Source of the DNA: Cliona cf. orientalis
Lineage: Eukaryota > Porifera > Demospongiae > Clionaida > Clionaidae
DNA: 64,000 bases
Direction: 5' to 3'
Assembly: GCA_963930775.1 (NCBI GenBank)
Contig: OZ005691.1
Location: 9,855,000 to 9,918,999 of the forward strand
The notes beneath the pieces are model-generated. The model was not told where the DNA came from. It saw only the letters and a list, made by a program, of their open reading frames with translations, and did no database searches. The position numbers were made by a program, and so were the translations under genes. Position 1 is the first letter of the stretch. Every line of letters begins with the position of its first letter. Positions 23,263 to 34,801 of the stretch are shown piece by piece.

Positions 23263-23578
23263 CCAATCATCCCTCCCCCCGGGCCGAGGTGCCGCAGCTT
23301 CGGTGATCCGTTTGGGAGTGACACTGCGGACATTACCGCAGGCATACTTCCAGGGATGGGGGGTATTCAAGGGAGGAACCTGGGCGACCCCTAAGCCATA
23401 TATGCCCAGGACCATGTGCAGTTTTCAGCTGCAGGTGCCAGAGGGGATACCCCTGACACCGTCTAGCCCCGTTATCGATAGTACCTCCCAGAAAATGCTA
23501 TTTATTGAGCTGGGACCGGGGGTAGCAAAACGCGTATGGTTTTCACGTTGGAATGTACAGACCGTGACGTATTAATTA
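23263..23578 (+). other. GC-rich block with a conserved 90-codon ORF, copy 1
   Basis: An ORF at 23303-23575 (MIRLGV... to ...WNVQTVTY) is kept open in both duplicates (40169-40441) with only a few residue changes. Base composition is clearly richer in GC than its surroundings. No domain is recognised and no clear splice acceptor precedes it. It may be a fragment of a mobile element or a real small gene. Confidence 0.35.
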
Positions 23579-23637
23579 AAAGCTATGAATATCATTAATT
23601 CTATACCGCGGCGCGCGCCAGTGTATCTCAGCAACGG

Positions 23638-23882
23638 AAAGAGCTGTGGAGCTGGAACAACAACCAAAATGTAGCTCTTGAGCAGATGAAAGCAGCTACC
23701 ATGGTCCTGAACATGTTAGACTATACCATGGTATACATACCAAGCTTCTTCAAAGACAACCTTACATGTATGATTGTCACGTTTATATATTATACTCAGA
23801 CCAAAAAACGTATTTCGGTTAAACGGTAATAGTTATGGAGCTGGAACAAAGACCAAAATGTAGCTCATAATCTGATGAAAAT
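23638..23882. repeat. Pair of ~50-bp direct repeats
   Basis: A segment with GGAGCTGGAACAA followed by ACCAAAATGTAGCTC occurs at about 23647 and again at about 23837. Both are kept in copy 2 (about 40515 and 40703). No function is evident. Confidence 0.55.
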
Positions 23883-24229
23883 TATTTTTCAGACAATCAG
23901 TGTCCTTAATACCTGGAGGGCATTACTGTGAATAACTCATGCATATTATACCATCATTGTTACATCAAACATACTTGTTATATTGTAATTATTATAATAA
24001 TATTATTATTATAGCATACATGTACTCTTTTTAATTATTAATATATCCTGATTCACCCTTGTATCCTAGGTAACAGGGGTGTTATAACTAAAATATTGAC
24101 CTCCCCCAGGCAATTATAATCCCCTGTGAACACCATAGTGCACTGCACTAAAAATATGCCAGCCAACGACTTCTACCAGATAAATGCAACCACTAAGAAA
24201 CTGACCAATCAGGATATATATCAGATATC

Positions 24230-24330
24230 GCATGGTAGGCACGTATATTATGGATTATAAAGCCCCTCCCCCTCGGGCTGCGCCCTCGGGGTCATGGGCT
24301 TTATAATCCATAATACACTCCCTACCATGC
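24230..24330. repeat. 100-bp imperfect palindrome, copy 1
   Basis: GCATGGTAGG at the left is mirrored by CCTACCATGC at the right, and TATTATGGATTATAAAG by CTTTATAATCCATAATA. The centre is a GC-rich CCTCGGGCTGCGCCCTCGGG. It could form a long hairpin or cruciform. The same palindrome is in copy 2 at 41103-41203. Confidence 0.8.
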
Positions 24331-24629
24331 AATATCTATTACATATTATTATTATTATTATCATGGTGCACATGATCGAAACTGGCACTCCAGAATCTTA
24401 AGCTTACAGGAGTTTTTTTTTATGATGTCAGTAAAATTTAATAATATCAGACTTAGTAATAGTGCATGTGCATACTTAGACAAAAAAAAAAAAAAAAAAA
24501 ATATTCGTAACAATAATTATTATTATTACTACAGCAATGGCTAACATTCTGAATTATTTTGTAGCCTAATAATTATTGTGAGTCAACATTCCATTACAAT
24601 GCCTGGTATAAGATTACAAGTCTCAAGCT
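24331..24629. other. AT-rich spacer
   Basis: Contains A runs near 24482-24500 and TAA/TTA-rich simple sequence. No coding signal. Confidence 0.5.
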
Positions 24630-24770
24630 CTACACCATGAGGAGAAGTGTGATGAAGATCAAAGTGAACTGCATGACTGCAGCAGTGAGCATGTGCAGTA
24701 GAGGAGGGGAGGAGCTGGTACTGTCACCATCCACTGTGATCTTGTAACCAAAACCACGATGTGTAGCACA
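24630..24770 (-). pseudogene. Orphan last exon of the Skeletor-like gene
   Basis: This 141-base segment is the counterpart of exon 10 of the complete gene (41583-41723). It is still open from an acceptor AG to TAG, beginning CATHRGFGYKITVDGD and ending in a hydrophobic tail. The other nine exons are absent here; homology between the two large copies ends at about 24890. It has no promoter or start codon and is probably a by-product of the duplication. Confidence 0.85.
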
Positions 24771-24883
24771 CTGAAGTGATTATAACACACACACAAGGAA
24801 TTGAAATTAATGTGATAGTCAGGGCTAGCTGGTTTCAATGTCATGGTAAGGGGTCAACAGATGTATCATAAATTACTGTATAG

Positions 24884-25022
24884 TTGGAAATAATTATCAT
24901 CAGTAGAGTAACAGTGGAGCAGATATTAGAAGCGATGTCTTCTGATGAAGAACAAGATCTAGGGAGTGAGAAGATGGCAGAGGAGGGCAATAAAGATAAG
25001 GAAGGTGATGGCACTCAAGATT
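24884..25022 (+). other. Possible acidic exon at the duplication junction
   Basis: An open stretch encodes an acidic peptide (MSSDEEQDLGSEKMAEEG and onwards). A phase-1 donor candidate (GAAG|GTGATG) at 25004 would join in frame to the first exon of copy 2 at 25225. It lies only at the junction and has no counterpart in copy 1. It could be a new first exon, or chance. Confidence 0.25.
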
Positions 25023-25039
25023 TGGAGAGTGAGGTGTCC

Positions 25040-25044
<5 letters not shown>

Positions 25045-25109
<65 letters not shown>
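25045..25109. repeat. (CT)n microsatellite
   Basis: About 32 uninterrupted CT units, just right of the duplication junction. The Ser/Leu and Arg/Glu ORFs across it are artefacts. Confidence 0.95.
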
Positions 25110-25111
<2 letters not shown>

Positions 25112-25615
25112 CCCTACCCCTCTCCACTACCTCTTTGCTGCTATTTTACCTGATAAGTTCAAACAGGAGACTAAACAAAGCACAATATTCACAGTGCTGT
25201 TGTAACAATGTATCTCCAATGCAGCTCCTGCTGATTTCAGTGCTCTGACTGAAGAAAATGTTCTTAAGGTCATCAGAAGCATTGATGACATCAGCAAAAA
25301 GTGGGAGGATCTGAGCTACAAACTTTTAGGCCATAGTAATGCGACATGGAAGAGTGAGGAAGATGCTGTGAGGGAGTGGTTCCATGATGATCGTCACACA
25401 CCATCATGGAGGAAGCTCACCTTTGCTCTAGACAAACTAGGCGAGATCAAAGTTGCTGACACATCACAAAAATATTGTGAAGTTCCAAATGGTACACATC
25501 ATAGCTAAGTATATAATATCACGTACACAACATGCATGCATGTGTTATTGTACAGATCCCACTATGACTACTGAGAATGTGCTAGCAGTGCTTTCCATAT
25601 CAGACCCGAAGTTAA

Positions 25616-26182
25616 CTAGAGCTCTGTAGAGCACATACCCCGCGCGCACATTGCACAATCTATTTTCGGTGCATGGCTATACTTTTGTGAACTTGAGAGA
25701 AATAATGAAAATGCTGCTTAATTGTTCTGGTGACACTTGAAACAGCCCTCTCTGCACCCAGACTAGGAAGACATGAACTTGTACCTATATTTTGCTGTAA
25801 TAATAGTATATACTGATTGATTCCATGGGGCTTTAAGTCACTTTATGGGAATTACACTGTATTTAGAACATCGACGACCTTTACCAGTCATACGCTTGTT
25901 AGTTGTGCGCATGAGCAGAAAGCATAATGGCATGTATTATGCATTGATGGGCACTGTCGATAGGCGTGGCTACGGTGGCCAACAAACATGCACTATTTGT
26001 GACGCTCGTGGACCGTATCCCTCGATTTGACGCACACTGAAGCCATTTTTTCGCCGAATTCGATTGATTCGTTGTACTTACGAGTCGCTTAGACTCCTAC
26101 ATCTCGAGATATGGCGATTTTTGTGCTAACGACGACGACGACACAACCGATTACTTTACCCCCTTGCGCATGCGCGCGGGGT
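25616..26182. mobile_element. 567-bp element inserted in a Death-like exon
   Basis: Same family as 21557-21951: begins CTAGAGCTCTGTAGAGCACA, ends GCGCATGCGCGCGGGGT. The exon of copy 1 (near 8669) gives the empty site AAGTTAATAAGG. A TAA or AA is duplicated at the ends. It brings an in-frame stop (TAG) ten bases in. The internal TCGACGACCTTTACC motif lies at 25871-25885. Confidence 0.8.
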
Positions 26183-26393
26183 AATAAGGAAATTCTGGAC
26201 TGCTGACGGCCAGAATCTGCTGAGTGAAGTACCATCTAGGGTAGCTTCAATTGAGGAGCACTTCACAGAGGATGAAGACAGAAATAAAGCCCTACTGAAT
26301 TACTATGTCAATTGTCACCCTGAACCAATGTGGTACTATGTAGCATGCTGCCTTTATTCACTGGGAGAGACAGCTGCTCTGAAGAAAGTGTAT

Positions 26394-26934
26394 GAGTTCA
26401 AGCTGTTTCAAACAGAAGGTACATAGAACTACAATTTTCAGTACAATTGCTGCAGTAGTTATATAGGACTCAGCTTTCTGCTATGAAATATATAGTTGTG
26501 TACACTTTAATACTAGATCCAGCCAGCAATGCATAATGCATTTCTCTACACTCTTCCTTATTATATTATAGATTCATTACTCACAACTGAGAATGTCTCT
26601 GCTATCTTGACGCAATGGATACCTCGTCCAGACTTTGGAAAATATATTCATACAAAGAAGAGACATGAGTTCAAGCTGTTTCAAACAGAAGGTACATAGA
26701 ACTACAATTTTCAGTACAATTACTGCAGTAGCTATAGGACTCAGCTTTCTGCTATGAAATATATAGTTGTGTACACTTTAATACTAGATCCAGCCAGCAA
26801 TGCATAATGCATTTCTCTACGCTCTTCCTTATATAGATTCATTACTCACAACTGAGAGTGTCTCTGCTATCTTGACGCAGTGGATACCTCGTCCAGACTT
26901 TAGAAAATATGATAATAGTACAGAGAAGAGACAT
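26394..26934. repeat. 273-bp tandem duplication across exons 2-3 of copy 2
   Basis: 26394-26666 and 26667-26934 share GAGTTCAAGCTGTTTCAAAC, the intervening intron and the first part of exon 3. The join falls inside exon 3 right after AAGAGACAT. Copy 1 has a single version, so the event is specific to copy 2. Confidence 0.85.
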
Positions 26935-27582
26935 TTGAACATTACTCATGGTTATGCCTACACCTACCTACCATTGGTTCCTCCAACTATACTCAAGACC
27001 GTTAATGAAGAGACACGTGAAGAAGAAGATCACTATTTTAAGTACGCTGAGTACTATGTGAAGCACCACCCAGATGCATCATGGTATGATTTGGCTACAA
27101 GAATGTATGAAGCTGATGCTGAACCAGCATCTCTAAAACAGTTGACTCCATTTCTTCCAAATGGTATAATTATCTCATCCGCATGTGTAGAATAGAAGAC
27201 TTTATTTATTTCTGCATGCAGACTATTCCGACCTGACCACTAAGAATATAAGCGAAATATTGGAAGACTTTGATGACTGGAAGCAAGTGTTGCCTTTTGT
27301 GGTGTAACCTGGTCCAACATTGATAGAACAGAGCAAGGAGATGCTCTCATCGAGCACTATGCCACTGTGTTTCCACTCAGATCATGGATGAATCTGAGTT
27401 ATGGCCTCAAGAGTAGAGGTCACTATAAACTGGTGGAGAATGTGAAAATCAAATATTTACAAGGTCACTGATCCCACCTTTCAGCAGTTTACGTTATTTG
27501 TAGTCATATAAGGAATAGCTACTAAGAATGAGTGCATGGATCCAAATGATATTCTCATGCACACTTCATTCATACCCTACAG

Positions 27583-30500
27583 ATGATACCATGGATGTTC
27601 TTCCAGTTATTGCTGATCAGCCAACATCCCAAAGTGCATCCTATGGAGAAGAGGTGACTCTCTGTGTGTCTGCTACTGGAACAGGCTCTCTCTCCTACTA
27701 TTGGATTAAGGATGGAGATGCTTACTTTGGAGAAAAGCTCTCACACTGCACAGGAAGTAACACTCCTTCCCTCCATATCAGTGCTTTTTCACAAAGCCAT
27801 GAAGGGAGATACAAGTGTGTGGTCAGCAACAAGGCTGGATCTGTGGAGTCAAATACCGTGACATTGAGTGGTGAGTATTCTAGTGCTACAGCAAACACAT
27901 TAACTTAATATGGTATCATGGCTAGATTAAAGTTGCTTATGTTAACGCATGCACTGCTGCTGAATACAAATAAACACCCACTCAGTCAAGTCATGTTCCT
28001 TAACTCAAGCACCTAACTACGCGACAAATAAAGATCAAACAAGCTAGTATGTGATCCCTCCCCACATACATTAAACTAGAATTAAGCCTTCACGGGACGG
28101 GCAAGATGCAAGAGTGAGCTATGTGCACACACCACTGATTCACAATTTAATATGTGTATCAAGTTATAATATTAAGTAGTATTAGCTGGGTTGCAAATGC
28201 AGCCAGGATTGACAAACTTTATACTTGGCCTGAGTTTACTCAAATAAGCCTACTGCATTGGATGGATAAGTATAAGCAGTTCATTCATGCACGCCATACA
28301 AATTCTCAGTTGTGGGCTGATACTGAGGTTCTTGAGACACTTTACTTGTGTATAAATTTTAAGGTTTATATCTTGTAGAATTACGTAATTGAGATCTGAG
28401 GTATGATGAGCATGAATTGTTAACTTTAAATATGCATTAGAAAATGGAAGGATGAATATATCACACATTGAGCTGTTGTATGAGTAGCATTTTCCTCATC
28501 TTTGGCTATGCATACTACCTAGCTGATAAGATCAAACAGGCTCCTGCAGACTAAACCAAGCACATACAATATTATTATTCACAATGCTGTTGTAATGATT
28601 TATCTCCAATGCAGCTTCTGCTGATTTAAGTGCTTTGACTGAAGAAAATGTTCTCAAGGTCATCAGAAGCATTGATGACATCAGTAAAAAGTGGAAGGAT
28701 CTGAGCCATAAACTACTAGGCTATAGTAAAAGTGGATGGAAGAGTGAGGAAGACATTGTGTGGGAGTGGTTCCATGAAGATTATCACACACCGTCATGGA
28801 GGAAGCTCATATATACCTTAGATAAACTAGGAGAGACTAAAGTTGCCAATGAATTGATTCAGAAAAATCTGTCAGAGCCTGTGGATGGTGAGTGTAATTA
28901 TTTTTTGCTGCAATGCCAACAATTCTAGGCTTGATATCAAGATCTACTACTCCTTCATTAATATGACATTTCTTTTCAGAGGCTACAATGACTGTTGCAA
29001 ATGTGAAAGCAGTGCTTTCTCTAATGAATCCCGACATCAAAACCTGGTTTCTTGATGATGTACCTATGCGAGCGGCTGCTATTGAAAGTGAATTTCCTGA
29101 AACAGATGCTCAAAATCATGCTCTTGCCAGCTACTATGTTGACTGTTACTCAGAGCTTTCATGGGAATACTTTGCTCGTTCTCTCTACATCTTTGGAGAC
29201 ACAGCTGCACTTGAAAAGCTGTACTCATTATGCCCACTTCAGAAAAAAGGTTGCAGCAATGCATGATTGATGTCGAAAAACATAAATCACACATGATTTT
29301 CTGTTTAATTTTGTAGATTCATCACTTACAACTGAGAATGTCTCTGCCAATATGGTGCACTGGGCACCTAAAGATTGGAAACGTACTTTCTCACATGCGG
29401 AGATAAAGATTAGATACAGATACAACATGCCTTTTGTATCACCAATCCAAATCGAAGCCATTGAAAAGACCTACGAGTCCATTGAAGAGCTATACTATGA
29501 ATGTGCTGACTACTACGTAAAGTACCATCCAGATGCATCATGGCACAACTTAGCTACACATATGTATGAAACAGATGCTGATTTAGCTGCTTTGAGGCAA
29601 CTAAGCCCTTTCTTGCCACCCAAAGGTTAGTACAGGTGCTAATTATGAGCTCAAGTCATGCGGGTTATAGCTAGTAAAATAATAAAAATTACTATTACTC
29701 AGATGCATACAATCACAGCTCTTCATTAAGGCTTTGTAAATTAATTTTGAGAATAATAGGTAGCAAAAAGAAGTGAGAATAATTTGAGAATAATGGAAAC
29801 CAATTCAAGTTTGGAATGACATCATAATATGTCGTGTGATGCAATATTGCATCACGGTTAAATTTAGAGTAGCTAGATCTATTACGTAATTACCTCATTG
29901 GGCCCTACCACATGCATTGTGGTTTTCATGTCAAGGCAAGCCTCTACTTATTTGAAAATAATAGGTAGTTTACTAAGGAATAATGGGGACAATTTTCGAG
30001 AATAATAATAGGCAAACTTTTGAGCATAATCTACAAAGGCCTACTCTTCATCACTTTAGATTCCTCAGTCACTGCCGAGAATCTTCATGAGATAATAAAA
30101 GATTTAGATGAAATGGAATATCTAAAATTATTTGGTACGCACGGAGTTGAGTTTCAAGTCATCCACGATTATGATGCTGAAAGCAGAGAAGCTAATATAG
30201 ATGACTATGTGAAAAGATACCCGCTATTATCGTGGAAGAATCTTATATCTGGTCTCAGAGAAATAGGTCATCCTGAACTGGCGGAGAAAGTGAGATTCAA
30301 GTATGTGCAGAGTAAGTGTGCTATTAATTTTGAAGTTTGAGTCTTTTTTTTATCAAGTTGTAAAGTTAAATAGTCGTGTGTTACATGAAATATTAATTCT
30401 CTGATAGCTTAGACAGTGTCAAATTTCTTAGGTTCTACAGAAGACGTAATCAGTCCTCCGGTTATCATCAAACACCCTGAATATTTGGACAACATCCATG

Positions 30501-33319
30501 AGGATAGACCACTGACTCTTACTGTATCTGCCGCTGGACAAGGTACACTCTCTTATCACTGGATAAAAGACGGATTAGCCTTCTTTGATGAAAAGCTCCC
30601 CAGCTGTACTGGTGTGAACACCCCCACACTTGGCATTACCTCATTTGCAACAGAGCATGAAGGGGTATACAAATGTGTTGTGAGCAATGCAGCTGGTAGT
30701 GTGGAATCAACTTCTGTTGAGCTAACTATTGGTGAGTCATTAGTGTCCTCATGTATGATGTGCAGTTTATATTTTATATGCATTATGTGACGTGGTAGCA
30801 GATGATAGTCAGAAGGAGATTGATGAATATGTTCTACCAATAATTGCCAAAGAAGGTTACAGTTGTGTTGCAAAGAGCTCACTCTGTGCCTTTTATTTGC
30901 CTAAAGGCTACATGGGAACAGTTTATGTTGAAAATGTGACACTAGACCCAAAGCCACGAGCAAATGAAGTTGTGATAGCCCCTGTTGTACGTGTCACTTC
31001 TCACGGGCTCACTATCAGTGAAAAGAAACCAGCCATTATTGAATTGATGAAAATAGTTGACGTTTCCGATACAAGCCAAAATGAGTTAGTTCCACTATTA
31101 AGTAATTCTGTCCCATCAAAAAATCTGCGGTGGAAGGAATTGGATACTAATAGTCACTGTGAAGTACTTAATGATCGTATAAGATTTCAGGTGACACAGC
31201 TTGGTTTCTTCACAGCTCTTACTCGATATAAACCTCCAAGTGGGAGTGTAAGCCTTTTACCCAATGACAAACATCCAGTTGAACTTACCATCCCTGAAGT
31301 TCCAGGGTTCAAAGTGCAGATTCCATCCACTAGTGTGCAGTCTGAAACTCTGATTAAAGCAACGCTCCATTATGATGATCCGGTTCTGTGCACAGATGGC
31401 AAAGATTACTGCTTAGCAACTGCTTGTGTTACTATCGAGCCACGTAATTTGAGGCTTACTGAGACAATGACAATTCCTGTTACTTTAACGATTCCAGACT
31501 ATAATGAAATAAGGAAAAAATATCCTAATGCCAAACCACAGTTCTTGTGTGGGACTGTGCACACTCAAAGCAAAGAATCTACAACACTTGACTGGGAGGT
31601 TGTTTCAGAAGAAGATTTTATTATCAGCAAAAATGATGATAATCACTTTGCAGCTACAATACAGTCAACAAGCTTTGGTCCACTCAAAGGCATATGGAGG
31701 GGAGTTAGTGGTGACTATCGAGACCTTGGTCCCAAGCATGAATATCGAAAGTCTATCACTGAAACTAAAATTAAGAGTATCTCTGCGAGATGCCAAGTGT
31801 TTATGTCACCCATAACAAAGATGGAATCTTCAGTCTCTTTCAATGTTGCTGTTCTTGTCTACCCCTTCCAAGCATCCAAAGTTTACAAAACTCTTGAGAA
31901 TTACGAGTGTAGTTTATGTGACAGTGGGCCGGTGCCATATGAGTTCAAGGGTAGTAACCTGCTCTATACACTGGAAATTAGGAAGCTCTTGTTTCCTGAG
32001 TCTAAACAAAATGCCAGAAATCTGTCTTACTCAGAGACTGCTTCACTATCTGGGGATTTCTGTTCACGAGCAGAATTTGAAATTGAATTCGATGCAAGTG
32101 CAAAACTGAAGGGAGGCATGGCACTGGCCAATCTCTTCATCAAGCACAGTGCTGACAAGCCACATAAATTTAGTCTGATATTAGTAAGTCATACATGCAT
32201 GTACATATATATCTGACTAGTCACTTTTAATGATATTTTCTGTTTAGCCCCAAAATCTAGTTTTACAAGATGAACATTATCATAAAGAACCAACTTTAGA
32301 AGGTAACAATAAGTCATTGTGCAAATAGCTAGTATAGCAAAAAAAAAGTAACCTCTCAGTGTGGCACGTACTTTTGATAACCCATATTTCACTGTGTTCA
32401 TTGAATGTTGTGGAATGCTACAGGTCCTGGACTCGATTCAAGGATGAAATTGTCAGAGTTTTGTCAGGATGCAAGTCGTGGAGGTATGATAATTGAGCTT
32501 AATTTCGAACCTCATGATACAGGACTCTTCCCTTTAGATGGGCGTGTGGTACTCAATGAAATTTTTGAAGTGTATCTCAAGAACTATCTTGAATCGAAGG
32601 GTCTAGACCTTGATGAGAATAGTCTAGAAGAAGATAGCATGGATGAAGCCTTCTCTGATGCCAAATATGATTTTAGTGAGGTGACAGTTTGCTTTGATCC
32701 ACGAAAACACTTCAAACCAATTGAACGTCATGAAAAATTTTGCTGCACGTCAGTGGTCCACACCAATCGTGGAGATAAAGAGTGCATAAAACATCATACT
32801 ACAACAATTGAGAAAACTGAAGGACTGGAGTACTGCGATGCCAAAGTTTGGACGTGGTCAACTTCTGGAGGACTAAGTGCTAAGTATCAAGGAGTTGGGG
32901 CATCAGTCTCCATAGGCTACACTAAAAGCCAATCCCAGACCTTGAAAAAGAATGATATTTCAGTGTGTAGACAAGACTTCCCACATGAAGTTGAAATACC
33001 AAAGAAGTCTTCAAGAAAGGTGGAAATGAAGCAGCGATATTCTTGTTACGAGTGTAAAGTTGAGAACGCCATAATAAAATTTCCAAAGGGGGCACAAATT
33101 CGGTGTACAGTGATTGACAAACAATCAAGAACATTCTGTCCATGGTCATGGTGTGATTGGCTGTCAAAATCAAAGCAGCGATTTGATCTTGGAGAGATCT
33201 TCAAAGGAAGTCTGGAAGAGAGCCCCCATGACAACAAATTTATTGCTAAGGTCAACGGAAAGTATAAGTGGGTTGAAACGGATATCTTTAGTGATATCAA
33301 GGATCCTGTAAAACTGTAA
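27583..33319 (+). CDS. Copy 2 of the Death-like/Ig/ZU5-ZU5-UPA gene, intact 3' part
   Basis: Exons matching copy 1 exons 5-13: 27583-27870 (Ig), 28615-28887, 28980-29249, 29317-29625, 30060-30311 (Death-like), 30432-30731 (Ig), 30799-32183 (ZU5-ZU5-UPA), 32248-32302, 32424-33319 (C-terminal domain). All lengths and phases equal those of copy 1, and no stop or frameshift is seen. Amino-acid differences are few; the last exon appears identical over its 304-residue ORF. Upstream exons are broken, so it is either expressed from an internal start, recently orphaned, or an allele. Role as for copy 1. Confidence 0.75.
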
Positions 33320-34061
33320 TGTGTGCCATACTAAACTAAATGCATTTTTAGAGTTTGCTTTTGCTAGAATTTGCTGATATTATGTACTTGAATGTGTGAC
33401 ATATAATATTCTTAGTGTATATTATAAAACTATTATATTATGATTTAGCATGCACAATTGTCTATATAGTATTAACTTATAGTTGCTCAGCACTTCGTAA
33501 AAGCATCATTTCAAACTAGCTAGAATTTCCAGTGGTGGGCAAACGGGAGCCAATGAGCCAATTGTGGCTCCCTCCAGGATTTCTTGTGGCTCTTGATTAA
33601 GCTCTGACAATTTCTAGTACTATTAGGAGCAACCAGTACAATTAACGGTGGAGGTCGTGCCTGGCACTACCTCATGACTGAATAATTAGTCTGGGAGATC
33701 TAGTCAAGTTCTGGCCCATGCACTCTTATAATAATAGAAGGGGTATCCTGATCGAGTTGAGTAGTGTTTCATTTGATCATAATGCTACACGTGAGAGGAT
33801 GTTCTCTGTAAGCAATAACAAGATCAGAAGTGGTGGGTGTCAGTGTTGTGCATATTTACGTGTATGGCCATTGGCTGTACTGTAGAGTGTTCCTTTGCAG
33901 CTTTGGCTCTAAGTTTCAGCTTACTCGCCCACCCCTGATTTCACTTACCCATGCATTAGTTTTTCATTGTTTAAAGTCCTCATATAGGCTTAGATTGAGC
34001 ATTAAATTACATCATACACCATCATTGGCTCCGAAACGGGAGAGTAGGGAGGAAGGATTAC
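33320..34061. other. 3' flank of copy 2
   Basis: Counterpart of 15526-16270; nothing coding is recognised. Confidence 0.5.
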
Positions 34062-34801
34062 TCTTCCCTGGACACAAAACAGTGTCATAATTTCTGGCCT
34101 GCAACCAGGAGCTGAGTATGCCATCACTGTTAAACATATCAACTACTGCTAGGTCATCAGGTACTAGTATAAGCCATAATAGTAGCTATACTACGATATT
34201 ATTATTATTATTTTGTGAATCACCATTTCCAGTGCCTGTGGGTCCTTATGTAACCTCACCTTCCTCAAAATGTGACGATAAAGCAGGAGCCATCATAGGT
34301 GGAGCGGTGGCAGTGGTAGTCATCATTGCAGGAACTATAATCACAGCCATTATAGTATGCTATAATCGCTTTAACAAAAGAGATTAATTCAAACCAAAAG
34401 ATGACACTCAAAGGTAAGTAACATCATCATGGGGACAAACCACACGCGTAAATTCGACCTTTGTGAACCTCTAGGTTACCGTCACGTTATGATCAACCAG
34501 GAATAATGTTGAGTGATATGTTACCCACAAGTAAGGATAGAGAACTGCTGATCATGACTATGAGCCGCTGGAAAAGTACAACTAACACAATGATTACAGA
34601 AATAATTTTATTCAGACTCCACCTGATTCTTCAAAGCTGGAACCTGACAAGCTGTCATCAGCCAATATTAATGATTATGAATCAACCCTGTGTCCTGCTT
34701 ATGCCTCTGTGGCTACCACCAGTATCCATGGCAACAATGAACTAGAAACATCTCTGTTGCATCTACCTCAATGCCAGGTCATCAGAAGGACAATGAAGTG
34801 A
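34035..34801 (+). pseudogene. Relic of an FN3/transmembrane receptor, copy 2
   Basis: Same relic as 16245-17003. The FN3 tail (about 34063-34135) breaks in the same place. The membrane exon is 34233-34387 (one residue differs, K for N before AGAIIGG). The tyrosine-containing tail ends at 34801 and has the same in-frame TAA. Two extra codons (IN) precede DYESTL here. The shared lesions show that it was already a pseudogene before duplication. Confidence 0.6.

Larger units (their letters stand above)
25225..27463 (+). pseudogene. Copy 2 of the Death-like block 1, broken
   Basis: Counterparts of the first four exons of the Death/Ig/ZU5 gene. Exon 1 is intact (25225-25491). Exon 2 (25556-26418) is split by a 567-base mobile element. 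A 273-base tandem duplication then yields a truncated exon 3 (26572-26666), a repeated end of exon 2 (26667 on), and a complete exon 3 (26837-27163). Exon 4 (27222-27463) has lost one T near 27290, giving a stop about four codons later. No start-codon exon is present. Transcripts starting upstream would not read through. Confidence 0.8.

Noticed and set aside
24900-25205. Ser/Leu and Arg/Glu repeat proteins
   Set aside because: Read across a pure CT microsatellite in all frames; same for 43858-44085, 52504-52908, 56806-57112 and 59703-59972.
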